Shown here in pieces: positions 10,030 through 20,538 of a stretch of 64,000 nt of DNA. Source of the stretch: Diphasiastrum complanatum (taxonomy: Eukaryota; Streptophyta; Lycopodiopsida; Lycopodiales; Lycopodiaceae); the NCBI GenBank assembly GCA_029204225.1, contig CM055092.1, positions 59,830,077 to 59,894,076 of the forward strand. Direction: 5' to 3'. A program made the position numbers and the translations under genes. Every line of letters starts with the position of its first letter. The first letter of the stretch is position 1. The notes under the pieces were generated by a model that saw only the letters and a list, made by a program, of their open reading frames with translations, did no database searches and was not told the DNA's origin.

Positions 10030-11993
10030 ATGAGGTTTATCAATAATGATGAGTTGATGGTGCCACCACCCGAGGCTTTGGCAGAGCGACAGCGATCTCC
10101 TGCTTTTCCTGAGTCAGCGCTGCAGACTCATTTTGATCAGCAGATCAGACCCATGCTTGATGTTGTTGACAAGCTTCGTAGTCTGGGCGTGACGCAGGAA
10201 GGCATACAATTGCCTACCATTGTGGTGGTTGGAGATCAATCACATGGTAAATCCAGCGTTTTAGAATCTCTGGCAGAGATTACTCTCCCACGCAGACAGG
10301 GAATTGCCACTCGTGTGCCTCTTATTCTGAGGTTGCAGTCCTGTAAGGTTGCATCCGAACAATCCATCACCATAGAGTATCTTAATGTTAAGGATGAAAT
10401 CAAAAGCGAAGAGCTGATCGAAGCGGCCATTGATGAGGCCACGAATGTCCTTGCAGGGCCCAGAAAGGATGTCCGTGATACACCTATCTCTTTGCATGTT
10501 CGAAAGCTTGGAGCTCCGGATCTCACAATGGTGGATCTCCCGGGGATCACACGGGTTCCAGTCCATGGACAACCGGATAATATATATGAGCAAATTGCTG
10601 CCATGATCCAGAAGTACATTAATCCACCTGAAAGCATTATACTAAATGTCATCTCTGCTACGGTTGATTTTCCAACTTGTGAGTCCATCCGCATGTCTCA
10701 ACTGGCGGATAAAGAAGGTAAAAGAACGCTCGCCGTTGTCACAAAAGTAGACAAGGCACCAGAGGGTTTGTATGAAAAGGTTACCAGTGACGCCGTCAAT
10801 ATTGGACTGGGCTATATCTGTGTACGAAACAGAAGCAGGCTCGTTTTGTGGAGAAACATTTGTTTGACACTCACCCATCCTTGTGTAAATTGGATAAGAG
10901 TATGGTAGGGATTCCCATGCTTGCCTATCGTCTCACTTGTATCCAAGCGCAGATGATCCAGGGTTGTCTGCCTGGTTTATACCAGCAGATTTTTGATGCA
11001 TTGCATAAGCGTCGCCGGGAGCTGGACAGCCTTCCAACAGGTTTCCAGGATAACGCCGAAGCACGAGTCCTATTTTTCAAGATTCACAATGAGCAATTCA
11101 AGGCGATAGATGAGCTTGTGCGTGAAGGGAAATTAGATAAGTTCCTCGAAGACAATCATATGCATTACACCGCAAGATTGCATGAAATGTTTCAAAATTT
11201 CGGTGATGACCTTCGGAAAACAGGAAAAATGTTCTTGGACCAGACGAGCTTGGAGGACATTGTCGAGTTGCTGTCCGAGCACAAAGGAGTAAGCCTGCCG
11301 AATTTCTTACCTCATGCTGTTTTACACCAGCTTGTTAAGAATGAGATCAATAAAATTTCAGCAATCTGTTACAAACTTGTAAAAGACTCATATGCTTATG
11401 CCAGCGAGGTAGTAATGGCCGTAAACAGGTTATTTTTTGAAGGCTATAAACATATGTCAGCATTTTTCAGAGGTCAGGCTATAGACTCTCTGAGAAAGTC
11501 CGAGAAGGAGTCCACGGATTTTGTGGCCCGCATGCTAAAGAAGGAAAGGGAGATCATTTTTACCACTAACGATTACTACCTGGACACTCTAGACAAGATC
11601 CGTTTTTCTTTAGAGAATGCAAAACGTAGTTCAAACTACAATACTACCGTAGAGATCGACAAAGAGAAAACTCTGCGTCTGAATGAGTTGCACGGTAAAT
11701 CTCAGGATTATCACGAGGCGTGGAGGATGAAAGCCAGTGTGGCTGCCTACTGGAAGGTATTACAAAAGCGCCTTGCAGATGAGATACCTCTTGAGATTCG
11801 TTTTGCGTTGCAAACGACAGTCACGAATGTTATTAACGAGCAAATAGCAAGAAAAGTTTGGTCTGGCAATGTAGAATTGAAGGATCTAATGCAGCAGGAT
11901 CCAGCTATTGTTCAGAAGCGTGCTCGCCTTGAGCACAGCATCGATACGTTAGAAAGTTCATTGAGCCTGTTGTCAAGCTTGCTTGTGGCTTAA
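10030..11993 (+). CDS. Dynamin-related GTPase, plant DRP4/Mx-like, with a frame break at about 10,830
   Basis: Large self-assembling GTPase of the dynamin/Mx superfamily without a PH domain, like plant DRP4 proteins. I start at the ATG at 10,030 because an in-frame TAG lies just before 9958 and no earlier ATG is open. Motifs: P-loop GDQSHGKSS (residues 68-76), where GDQSSGKSS is usual, so a Ser is replaced by His; GIATR with the G2 Thr; DLPG (169-172); TKVD (238-241). After YICVRNR the first frame runs off into unrelated residues and stops at 10,908. The continuation (QARFVEKHLFDTHP, then DKSMVGIP) is in another frame, and about a dozen residues are missing. The second part (to 11,993) holds the stalk and a C-terminal GTPase effector domain ending ESSLSLLSSLLVA. 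Total about 650 residues, close to the family norm. The rest is clean, so a recent pseudogene or an assembly error are both possible. It appears intronless. Confidence 0.85.
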
Positions 11994-12700
11994 CCTTCCA
12001 AAATAGTTGTGAAGATTAAAGGATGCATTAATCAGTTGGCAGCACCAGAAACGCTTGTTCTCGTTGGTACTAATCGATTATATGGAGATAGAGTAGCGTA
12101 TGGCCACATAAATAACAGCTGCTATTATACAGATATAGAGCATGATCCTTTGCTAGAATGTATTATGTATCAGAATGACCAGCCAATTAGGATGTTAGCT
12201 TAGCATTGCCAAACGCCTGGTCAGAATCTAATTTTTATCAGACTCTTTAATGCGTTTTCTACCGGATCTGCCTAGACCGTCGGCAGACAGACATCTATAG
12301 GTGTTTTTCTTGTTCATTATATATATATACTAAATGATTTCGGAATTTATTGACTAATTATCGTAGATTCATAGAAATATGTCATAGCTGATTAACTTTA
12401 ACATGGTAATCCGACATGCACTAAGAAGATTTATAAGAAATTGCAGTCGTTTTTGCATTTTTCAAGTATTTGAATGTATATTGAGCCTATAGAACAAAGC
12501 TTCAATGTGATTCTTCAGATCACTTGTTTTTATTTCAAACATATATTGCGCTTATTGCAAGAAGAAGGTTAATCATACCAAGAAGGAGCACTACACAGTC
12601 AACCGAGTCATATAAAACTCTTGTAAGGCTTAGAGGAAGACTCATAAATTATTGTTCTATCCCAACAAGAGGCTTATAATATCATGGCTCAAGGACAAGT
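11994..12700 (+). other. 3' flank of the dynamin gene, partly duplicated at 43.1-44.0 kb
   Basis: Non-coding, AT-rich. Blocks such as ACAGACATCTATAGGTGTTT (12,288-12,307) and CTATCCCAACAAGAGG recur in the same order downstream of the second dynamin fragment at 43 kb. This is probably 3' UTR and downstream sequence. From 12,700 to 13,250 I see no gene. Confidence 0.6.
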
Positions 12701-13279
12701 TGTTTGTAGCTGAAGGAGAAGTGAAAAGTTTCACATTCTTGTTTGATACTTAATAATGGAAATTTAAAATGTTGGTAGCCTCAATGATGGTCACATAAAT
12801 TTCTTTTCATATTAATAATCATCCTCTTATTCAAATGTAGATGAACAAATCATTTCAGGTAAAAGTAGATAAATTACAATGTATTATCAAGCTTGTTATC
12901 TCCAACTTTCAAGATGATGTACTATGTGCCATAGTGGACATGGATTGTAGTGGCGTTATCCTTGAAAAACCCTAGCAAAATGATATCAATCCAACTAATA
13001 TCATGTGAAACCCATCATCATGATTGGTGCCCAAAAGTGAAAACTACCCAATAGAAGTGACACCCACATGATCACAACCGCTAGTACTGTCACAGTGCTC
13101 GTACACTCCAATTGTAAGATGGATCAGTGCAGTATTGAAGTCCAAACTAAAGAATGCCATATATCAGTGATATCACGAGATCAAAACTTTATGACATGAA
13201 CATGTCACACAAGTTAAAGGCCATTCTCGAATCACATCTATGCTCCAGATAATGAGTTCAGTCTGAGGAGTTTCCTGCT

Positions 13280-13369
13280 TTTTCTAGTGATCATTCTTGT
13301 GATGCACAAGATGATGAGACATTGTTTTTTAGTGATCATACTTGTGATGCACAAGATGATGAGACATTG
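13280..13369 (+). repeat. Tandem duplication, 2 x 45 bp, in frame
   Basis: Two 45-bp units (13,280-13,324 and 13,325-13,369) differ at three positions. Both encode S-D-H-[ST]-C-D-A-Q-D-D-E-T-L in one frame. That frame is open from about 13,259 to a stop at 13,513 and continues YLDTPNSNAYGSSTECPLSS. It may be a decayed exon; no family is recognised. Confidence 0.8.
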
Positions 13370-14520
13370 AATGGAGGCTTCAGTTATCTAGATACTCCAA
13401 ACTCAAATGCTTATGGATCTAGCACTGAGTGTCCCCTCTCCAGTTCACTTGTACGAGATGTGAAGCATCTGAATGATAAGGATATGCAACTCGTTGGTGC
13501 TGTATATGGATGAACTAAAGAACTCAGGACTCCACGCAGTGCTGTAGATTGAAGGGCAAATTGCCTGTCCAAGGTCATTTGCCATTCAAATGACAACTTG
13601 TGAAGTCATTATATCCTTCAAGTATGAAGGACAAATGTTTTCACATTTCGTCATTTTGAAGGATAAAAGATATTATACACTTCATTGAAGGAAAGCAACA
13701 ACTTAAACCCTTCAACAGATTCATGGGCCTAGCTGGACATTGTGCGCACTGGGCAGCGTTTCAGCAATTGGCATTGGGCAGGCCCTAACGCTGAAAAGGA
13801 CATGCGTATTGGCTACGGAATATGTTTTTTAGGATGGGAAAAAAAAATTCTTTGAAAGGATAGGAAAATTTTGAGACAATCTTGTATTTGAAGGAAAGGA
13901 TTTTAAGTATCTTGTCATAAAATATTCTTTTGAAGGAAAAGGTTGCCATTCAATGTATAGCACTGGATACCACCAATGAGAACTGTGAGAGGGCTGTGTT
14001 GAATGCAGTGCAAGAAGAATGTAGTACAAGAAGACCATGCACTTGAGACAACTGTTGTAAGCGCTTGTGGCTATTACACAAAGACCTTTGGCAAAAGGGC
14101 TATCAAAACAGCGAATAAACAACATTTACAGCTACCATGACATCATGGAAACTCAGGGCAGAGCTAAATTATCATAAACGTCCCATTTCTGAAAACAAAC
14201 AATTTTTTAGTCACAACCAAGACACACAAACAGAAAGTAGAACAATTTGGCAATTGTCAATTGGATCTCAAAGCCACAGAAATGCACCTTTGACTCACAA
14301 GCAGCAAGAGGTAGGTGCTGCCTCTTCAGTCTGTCTTGCTCCGGTCTGCACTAGTAGCTGCTGATATTCCGATGATAGTGCCGCTTGCTTTCGTATCCAG
14401 CATGGTGCGTTGCTCACAAATCGAATTTCAGAATGCTTCCGTGAGGCGTACTGTGTGAATTTGTTTCTTTTAGTGCGCGGATGATACCTGATACCTGATG
14501 CCTGATGCAGATGATACCTG

Positions 14521-14684
14521 ATGGCTGATGGATAGATCGTGAGCTATAGAGAGAGAGAGAGGGAGAGGGAGCGAGAGAGAGAGGAGAGAGAGAGAGATGG
14601 CTGATGGATAGATCGTGAGCTATAGAGAGAGAGAGGGAGAGGGAGCGAGAGAGAGAGAGAGAGGGAGAGAGAGAGAGAGATGGT
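14521..14684 (+). repeat. GA-rich tandem duplication, about 76-bp unit x 2
   Basis: The block ATGGCTGATGGATAGATCGT plus a GA-rich tract starts at 14,521 and again at 14,597. Just upstream, GATACCTGATGCCTGATG-type short repeats lie at about 14,485-14,520. From 13,520 to 15,195 no gene is recognised. Confidence 0.9.
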
Positions 14685-15199
14685 CGGGAAACCTCTTTGG
14701 GATTTTTCTTCAATATCCATTATTTTTTTAAGTTATCGGTTTTTGAAAAATTTTGCCTTCCAAATTTTACATGTCATATATTTTGCCGACAGAATATAAC
14801 ATATGTACATTTATAGTTAATTTTATTAACTCAATAAACCTATGTAATCCAAGTTTTGTAAGGATCATCTTACTTTATTATACACAAATTTCATCTATAT
14901 AAAAATGGCAAACATAAAATTTCTTGTCTTTAAAAAAAGTTATCGATTTTTTGAAAGTCCACTTCCTGTAATTTTTTTTTTGTGGAATCGGTTTTCGATG
15001 AAATATGCTGGTTCCATTCTCAAGAGATGTCGGCTTTCCCAAACAGTGCGGGCCTCTCCTATGGGGTAAATAGGGTTTTGAGTATGGCTTCAAAACCTTC
15101 AAATTTAGTGAGCACTTGCTACTAAACGGTTTCTTGAACTTTCTATGTAATATTTTTTTCTCTTTGGTGCTACGGTACTACCTATATATCTCTCCTCAG

Positions 15200-15330
15200 G
15201 AAGATATCAGGATCATATATACTATCCTCAACGAGGAGATGTTCTAAAGTGCGATGGATTTGTTGCGAGGTTTCTTGGTCGTTTGCAGGAGAATTCAAAA
15301 TTTTGGTGGATTTGTAACAATCCTTGTTTA
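15200..15330 (+). pseudogene. Exon fragment related to the DGFVAR exon at 1.64 kb
   Basis: After an acceptor-like CTCCTCAG (ends 15,199) the plus strand reads DHIYYPQRGDVLKCDGFVAR, close in layout to DALIIDGFVARRGG in the gene at 1.64-2.1 kb. It then continues into RLQENSKFWWICNN. It abuts the 3' end of the minus-strand DUF7869-like copy. It indicates a second member of the Ulp1-linked gene family, reduced to one exon. Confidence 0.4.
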
Positions 15331-15340
15331 TTGAACTCCT

Positions 15341-16800
15341 TCAAGAGGCAGACAGCCATGAAATCGAATTTGAAAATAGTTTTCCCCATAATAATATAAT
15401 GCTTAATTCCTTACATTTGATTTTAAACTGATGCTGGAAGCTAATATCATTAATATTAGTTACACATCGTTCTATTTCATTGGACGCCTTAATATAATGA
15501 CGAAAATCATATGTGTGTCTGATTAATGACACCTTTGGCTTTGGCAGATACGATTCCTCGACAATGCTTTGAAGCCATGGGAAAGAAAATGCTTTATTGT
15601 GTCTCAACCTCTTAGAAAAGCAACTAAACATTTGATCAATTTGATCGTGGGTATGTCCTACCAACAGAAATCCTATTTTTTTTTTTTGAAATTTTTTTTC
15701 TAGGTTTTCACCAAATTCGCAAATTATCTTATGTACAATGGAGATTGTCAAATTTGGATCATTTCGAACGTTGGGATAATTTAAAAAGACCTTGGACTCC
15801 AAAGTGCCATTAAACACAAGTGCTCCAACGAGATGAACCTGAATAAAATCTGCCTCGTTTAAATATTTGGGCACTTTAACAAAATGAGGCAACATTGTTT
15901 TCTTCTAATCCATGTCGTCAATAACAAGGCCTAGGTACTTTTGTGGACATTCCAAACATTTCTTTCAATGCTTAGACAACTTTTGTCTTTCACCTGTTTG
16001 TTGATCTCTGTGCACTTGAAGGGCTTTCGCAGCATCCAGTGAAAATACAATGAACATATTTAATAGAATAAAGATACCATAATGATATCCAAATAGATTG
16101 CAACTTAAATTTATTTCAAAACATATAGTATTAAAATCAATGACAAATCTGATTAATATTTTACCTTTATTATCGTCGATTTTTGCAAGTTGTTTTGCAG
16201 ACTTTAAAACCTTGCAAGTGGAGCATACTGTCATTTGTGATTTTTTTAGAATCTTCACAAGTCCAAAATCTCTTTTTCAAATTCTAACAAAATATGAGTA
16301 ACTCAAATAGGAAACATTTTTTTTTTGGCAACTCTTTGTACATCAAAAATATCTCTAATTTTGTAAAATTATTCGGCAAGTGTTCCGTACCTTACGAATC
16401 TTAGATTTTTGTAATCAACTGTTTTTGACAATTCGTTAAAACAGGTGAAGATCTCAAGTCTCTTTTGTATTTTTCTTTTTGTTTGGAGTCTGATCATTAA
16501 ATTGAACCTTTGACACTCGTAGGTGCTTGAACTGGTTGAGAAGGTGTTGAAATTTCCTGACTCCGAATTCTGGCTCCAACCTCAAGATGTTCTGGACCCT
16601 CAGAATGCTCTAAATTTTCAGTAAATATAGTCCTTTTAGATTTAACACGACGATAATCACTTTGAGAAGATCTCCTACGAACATGTGAAAAGCTTCAACG
16701 TCGAGGTTCAATAAAATTACGAGGATCTGTTGATTTACTAGAATCAGTAACCGAGTGAATTAAAGCTTTTGAATCATCACTGTTAGCAACTATGCTAACA
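15341..16800 (-). pseudogene. DUF7869-like protein gene, inverted copy 2, deleted
   Basis: Minus-strand copy of the gene at 22.58-25.85 kb. Recognisable parts, 5' to 3': SSKSTDPRNFIEPRR and SFSHVRRRSSQSD (about 16,750-16,650); MTVCSTCKVLKSAKQL (about 16,240); the exon with VHRDQQTGERQKLSKH (about 15,970); and NEADFIQVHLVGALVFNGT to HTHDQIDQMFSCFSKRLR. Compared with copy 1 it lacks about 35 residues between FGENL and KKIGF, including the LQLDN segment that looks like a catalytic Asp block. The acceptor before the VDATKAL-type exon has AC where copy 1 has AG. Stops interrupt the N-terminal part. It cannot make a full protein. Confidence 0.72.
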
Positions 16801-17059
16801 CAGAGAAAATAAAAAAATAATAAAGCTCCGTGGCATGTGTTTTGTAAGACCACGTATGAGTATCTGTCAATAAACTTCAAGCCATGGCATGTGTTTTGTA
16901 AGTCCATGAGTAGAAGCTTAAATAATAATAAAATAGCTTAAACTTAGATTTAGAACTTAGACTTAGGAAACTTAAGATTAGAAATATTTTATCTTAAGTT
17001 GTCCTAAGTTAAGAAAATTGGAATTCTAAATCCTAAGTTAGAAGTTCTAGAAAGGCTAG

Positions 17060-17587
17060 AAATAGATTAGTCCCATAAGTTAGTAGACACTTATGGAAGA
17101 CCCTCCTTGCCATAAAAGGAGAGGTATTTGCATTGTAAATAACACTTTTGAGATTAAGCTATCTTGCTCTCTATTTGGGAGAATTATCATTCTATTTCAT
17201 TTGTGTTCCCCTTGGAAAGGTGCATAGCTTGAGGGAAGGTGCTCGGGCCTCCTCTTGCCTCCTTTTCATCGGTTTTATTGTGGCAGGTTCATTATTGCTT
17301 ATTTGTTTAGTATTAGCCGCAATCTCATTTTATTACCCTTCGGGTGTTAATCTAGGATTAGTCTAGTCACCTTGTTAGTTGGGTAAGCCTTAGCAAGGAT
17401 TTTCATTGTTGTTACTAATTAGTTTATTTCTGTTTCGGGCACTAGTTGGGTAAGCCTTAGTGCTCTCATTCCTTCATATTTCTATTGAAGCTTTTGTAGA
17501 AACTTAAAAAGTGGACGAATCTCTACATCCCTATACTACACCCGTAAGTAGATCTAGCCACCGCACTCACTAGAAATACTTCCAACA
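17060..17587 (+). repeat. LTR-like sequence followed by a gypsy-type PBS (17,588)
   Basis: A stretch with a duplicated GTTGGGTAAGCCTTAG (about 17,376 and 17,446) ends ...CTTCCAACA and is followed by TTGACGTCGTTGCCGC. This resembles the TTGGCGCCGTTGCC primer-binding site of many plant Ty3/gypsy elements, with two changes. The left border is not defined; 17,060 is approximate. No gag follows; after about 100 bp of pyrimidine-rich leader the sequence enters the methyltransferase-like fragment. Confidence 0.45.
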
Positions 17588-17689
17588 TTGACGTCGTTGC
17601 CGCTTTTTAAGTATTTTTCTACCTAGCTTCTTCTCCTTTCTTTCTTTTATTTCTTGCTTCCGTGTTGTATGTTTGCTTGTGTGCTTATC

Positions 17690-19158
17690 TCTATCTAAAA
17701 ACAAACAGCACACGTCGTCTCTCCAGGTCCTACATGAGCTGCGTCTTTCATCTGAAATCCATATGGTATATCAACAATGTAGAGTGTGTAAGGCCTTTTC
17801 TTTAAGAATTTTGAAATTTCTCTGCAATCGCCCTCCTCAACTGTATAAAAGCTTGGTTGATCATCGACATTTTTGGAAAGGTAGGTCTCTAAAGGATCCT
17901 CCTCCGCAATGGGCTCATCCCGTACTAGTCTTTCCCTGTCCTTTTTTTTTGCCTTCGCTTTCAATATATGTCTTTTGAATTGCTCTGGAAGGACTTTGTT
18001 TTTCTTATCTTCGGGGGACTAAAAAAGAAAAAGCTATGCTTAGCATAGGAGGTAAAACATCAAAAGACAAAGAAGAAGCTATGCTTAGCATTATTAGGAG
18101 ATAAGACATAAAAAGATAAAGAAGAAGTTATGCTAAGCATAGGAGACAAAATAGAAGGAGATAAAGAAGAAGCTATGCTTAGCATAGGAGATAAAACATA
18201 AAGAGACAAAGAAGAAGCTATGCTTAGCATGGGTGAAGTAAATACCATGTCTCTAAACAAAATAAAAAGAAAATGGACTTAAAGCCTCGTTTCGGTTGCT
18301 CAAAGGATAGAGCCTTTGGCACTCTTCGAAATCCTAACAGTTTAACCCTATCACAAGGGCTTCTTGAACTTTCATAAACAATTTATGTTTGCATTTAAAA
18401 AAATGCAATTGTTAGAAATCCTTCTAAATCTTGAAAATCGTTTTATGAAAAAAAAAGACTTGAAAATAAATATTTAAATCATAAATAATAACTCTGAAAT
18501 TCCTTTCTCATTTCTGCAAGGGAGAGTCTACAACTCTAAAAAGAACACTTATTATTAGCTCCGATGAGCTAATCCCTTGCATGTCTTCCACTCTGATATT
18601 CCCATTTATGTAGATATTGGCTTCAGAGTTTGAGATATGGCGACTTTCTTTTTTCCTTTCGAGACACCCTGAGCAGGTTGGCCTTTTATTTGAAAACTCT
18701 CCCACTTGTCAAAAAATTTATCAACAAGGGCCCATACCTAAAATCAAAAGAGATTTTAATCATTTAAAAGTAATTAAAAGAATATTAAAATAAATTTTAA
18801 AGTTTGAATCTAATAACATAAATTTTGAACAGAGCATTCCAAGCCAAGCACTAAAAAAAAAATTACTTGGCCACTACGGAAAGCAAGTTGAAAAAAATTG
18901 TCATATTTTGTAAGGCTCTACGTAGGATCTTTTGAATCAAACGGCAGGCCTGTCTCTTGAGCACAAAGTGCCTTCAGTTCCAATTAATTCACATCTCCAA
19001 TTTTTTAGACTCTTTTAGAAGTTTTAATAGCATCATCTTGGCAGAGTCGAATCTTAATTATAGTCTCGTTCAAAATGAAAATAGAACGAGACTTATCCAT
19101 CTCTTTTACCAAGATGTATACAAAACCTTCTTCCTCATCCTCATCTGGTTGATCAGCA
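17690..19158 (-). pseudogene. Methyltransferase-like gene fragment with a DIPY motif
   Basis: Three minus-strand exons fit together. The first (about 19,158-18,872) carries DEDEEEGFVYILVKE and LCAQETGLPFDSKDP, then AFRSGQ before GTAATT. After GATTTTAG the second (18,737 to about 18,550) reads VWALVDKFFDKWESFQIKG. The third (about 18,022-17,740) reads FYTVEEGDCREISKFL, then LYIVDIPYGFQMKDA. G-D-C-x-x-x-L followed by a D-x-P-Y-G block is the usual layout of DNA amino-methyltransferase motif IV, where D/N-P-P-Y binds the target base; here the first Pro is Ile. No SAM-binding motif I (D-P-x-x-G-x-G) is found downstream, so the gene is cut short by the LTR-like sequence. Several in-frame stops occur in the first two exons. 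The 5' end abuts a copia fragment. Confidence 0.5.
18025..18240 (+). repeat. Tandem 45-bp repeat with a palindrome CTATGCTTAGCATAG in each unit
   Basis: Five copies of the palindrome start at 18,034, 18,079, 18,128, 18,173 and 18,218, spaced 45-49 bp. Spacers are AAGAAG/GACAAAG-like. Three units keep the full 15-mer; others have one or two changes. The same core returns at 20,047-20,538 and 22,539. Confidence 0.92.
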
Positions 19159-19159
19159 A

Positions 19160-19545
19160 GGTGTTTGCATTGGGCCACAAATGTCAGTATGTATAATGTC
19201 TAGCAAACCTTTAGAAATGTGTTCTTGATTTGACTTGAATGGTCTTCTTGCCTGCTTTCCTGTGATGTAGCTTTGGTAGACAGTACATTCTAGATCAAGA
19301 ACTGAACAATGCTTAGACATCTTACCTATTGATCTGTAATTGAGGTGACCAAGTCTATAATGCCAAATCACTTCTCTATTAGTATATGTTGAATTGCTTA
19401 AAGCACGATTAGTCACAGTATTGCAATGAGTAAGCCTATAAAGATATCCTTGGCTCTTTCCGAGTGCAAGAATTCTCCTATTCTTATCAAGAATTTGGCA
19501 AAAATATGCCTGAAACTCTACCCTATGTCCTAAATATGTGATTCA
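19160..19545 (-). pseudogene. Ty1/copia GAG-pre-integrase fragment
   Basis: Minus strand: GYLYRLTHCNTVTNRA, then IWHYRLGHLNYRSIGKMSKH with the zinc-binding His residues, then YQSYITGKQARRPF where the CxxC is damaged to YQSY, then IIHTDICGPM with the first integrase Asp. It is cut at about 19,160, where it joins the methyltransferase-like fragment. From 19,546 to 20,040 there is one open minus-strand stretch of 95 codons without recognisable features. Confidence 0.85.
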
Positions 19546-20046
19546 ACTGATTGATAAAAAATCTGTTGTTAGATATGGGAGAGCAATTTGCCTTGAATTT
19601 GAAATTGTGAATCCCTTGCCAGGCTTCTCTGCTAAATGAATAAAAAAGCTCAGAGAGCTTTGTGTTGTTAACTCCTCTGGTAAAGTAGTACATGAATTTT
19701 TTTCTTGTCTTTCAATGGGATATCTTGAGGTTTGCCCAATATTTTGAAAGAAATCCTCGACATTTTGAAAATTAGCAAAAAGGGGACACAATCTGCAAAG
19801 AAGAAGGTTCTTGAATAAAATTTCAAACATGATCTTAATAAAAATATTGAAAACCTAAATAAGCAGTTTTAGACTAAAATCTCTAAAAATTACTACAAAA
19901 TATGTAATTACTATAGATTTAATAATAAACTCACATGATTTACAAGTATCTGAGACCCAGGAGAAGCACATATTCTTGTAAAAATGTCTCATAATTTTCA
20001 CTTTTGAGAAGCTGAGGCTTGCAACAATTGTGAAATACGAGTCATC

Positions 20047-20538
20047 ACCTATGCTCAGCATAGGTCACCTCTTCGATCCTCTTCTGACCTATGCTCCGCA
20101 TAGGTGGTCTCTCGAGTAATCTCCAACCACCTATGCTCAGCATAAGATGTCTTTGTGTCCCTGACTATCACCTATGCTGATAGGTGAGAGTCAGGGGCGT
20201 GAAGACATCCTATGCTGAGCATAGGTGATTGGAGATTACTCGAGAGACCACCTATGCTGAGCATAGGTCAGAAGAGGATCGAAGAGGTAACCTATGCTCA
20301 GCAGAGGTCAGATAAGAGGTAAGAAACAAAACATCAAGGGACATGCTATGCTAAGCATAGGTGGGCGCTTAGTACCCGAACACATCTTATGCTGAGCATA
20401 GGTAATAGGAGGAGACTCATGCGGCCACCTATGCTGAGCATAGGTCACCTAGGTCACCTAGGTTATAAAAAGTGAAACTCTTTAAAAAAAAATGAATATT
20501 CAGTAGTTACAATAACTTGTTACCCATGCTAAGCATAG
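20047..20538. repeat. Cluster of about 11 palindromes ACCTATGCTNAGCATAGGT
   Basis: Perfect or near-perfect 19-bp palindromes start at 20,047, 20,087, 20,129, 20,170 (shortened), 20,209, 20,250, 20,290, 20,345, 20,386, 20,427 and 20,523. Spacing is 37-57 bp apart from the last. The left part sits within a larger inverted repeat (20,048-20,172 with 20,176-20,305). The core is shared with 18.0-18.24 kb. No coding is seen here. Confidence 0.93.
20048..20305. repeat. Large foldback, arms about 125 bp
   Basis: The left arm 20,048-20,172 and right arm 20,176-20,305 are reverse complements with a handful of differences. They share, besides the palindromes, the unique spacers GATCCTCTTCTGACC and GAGAGACCACC/GGTGGTCTCTC. 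The loop is almost absent. The palindromes therefore arose partly by duplication of a larger inverted unit. Confidence 0.9.

Noticed and set aside
10236-10694. 152-codon open frame on the minus strand
   Set aside because: It is the antisense shadow of the dynamin GTPase domain, which has clear G1-G4 motifs on the plus strand.
17148-17366. Hydrophobic 72-codon frame resembling a small membrane protein
   Set aside because: It lies in sequence ending at a gypsy-type PBS and containing LTR-like direct repeats, so an LTR reading is preferred.
18060-18260. Minus-strand frame with a 15-residue repeat (SPMLSIASSLS)
   Set aside because: The periodicity follows from the 45-bp DNA repeat and the palindrome; no start context or flanking coding.
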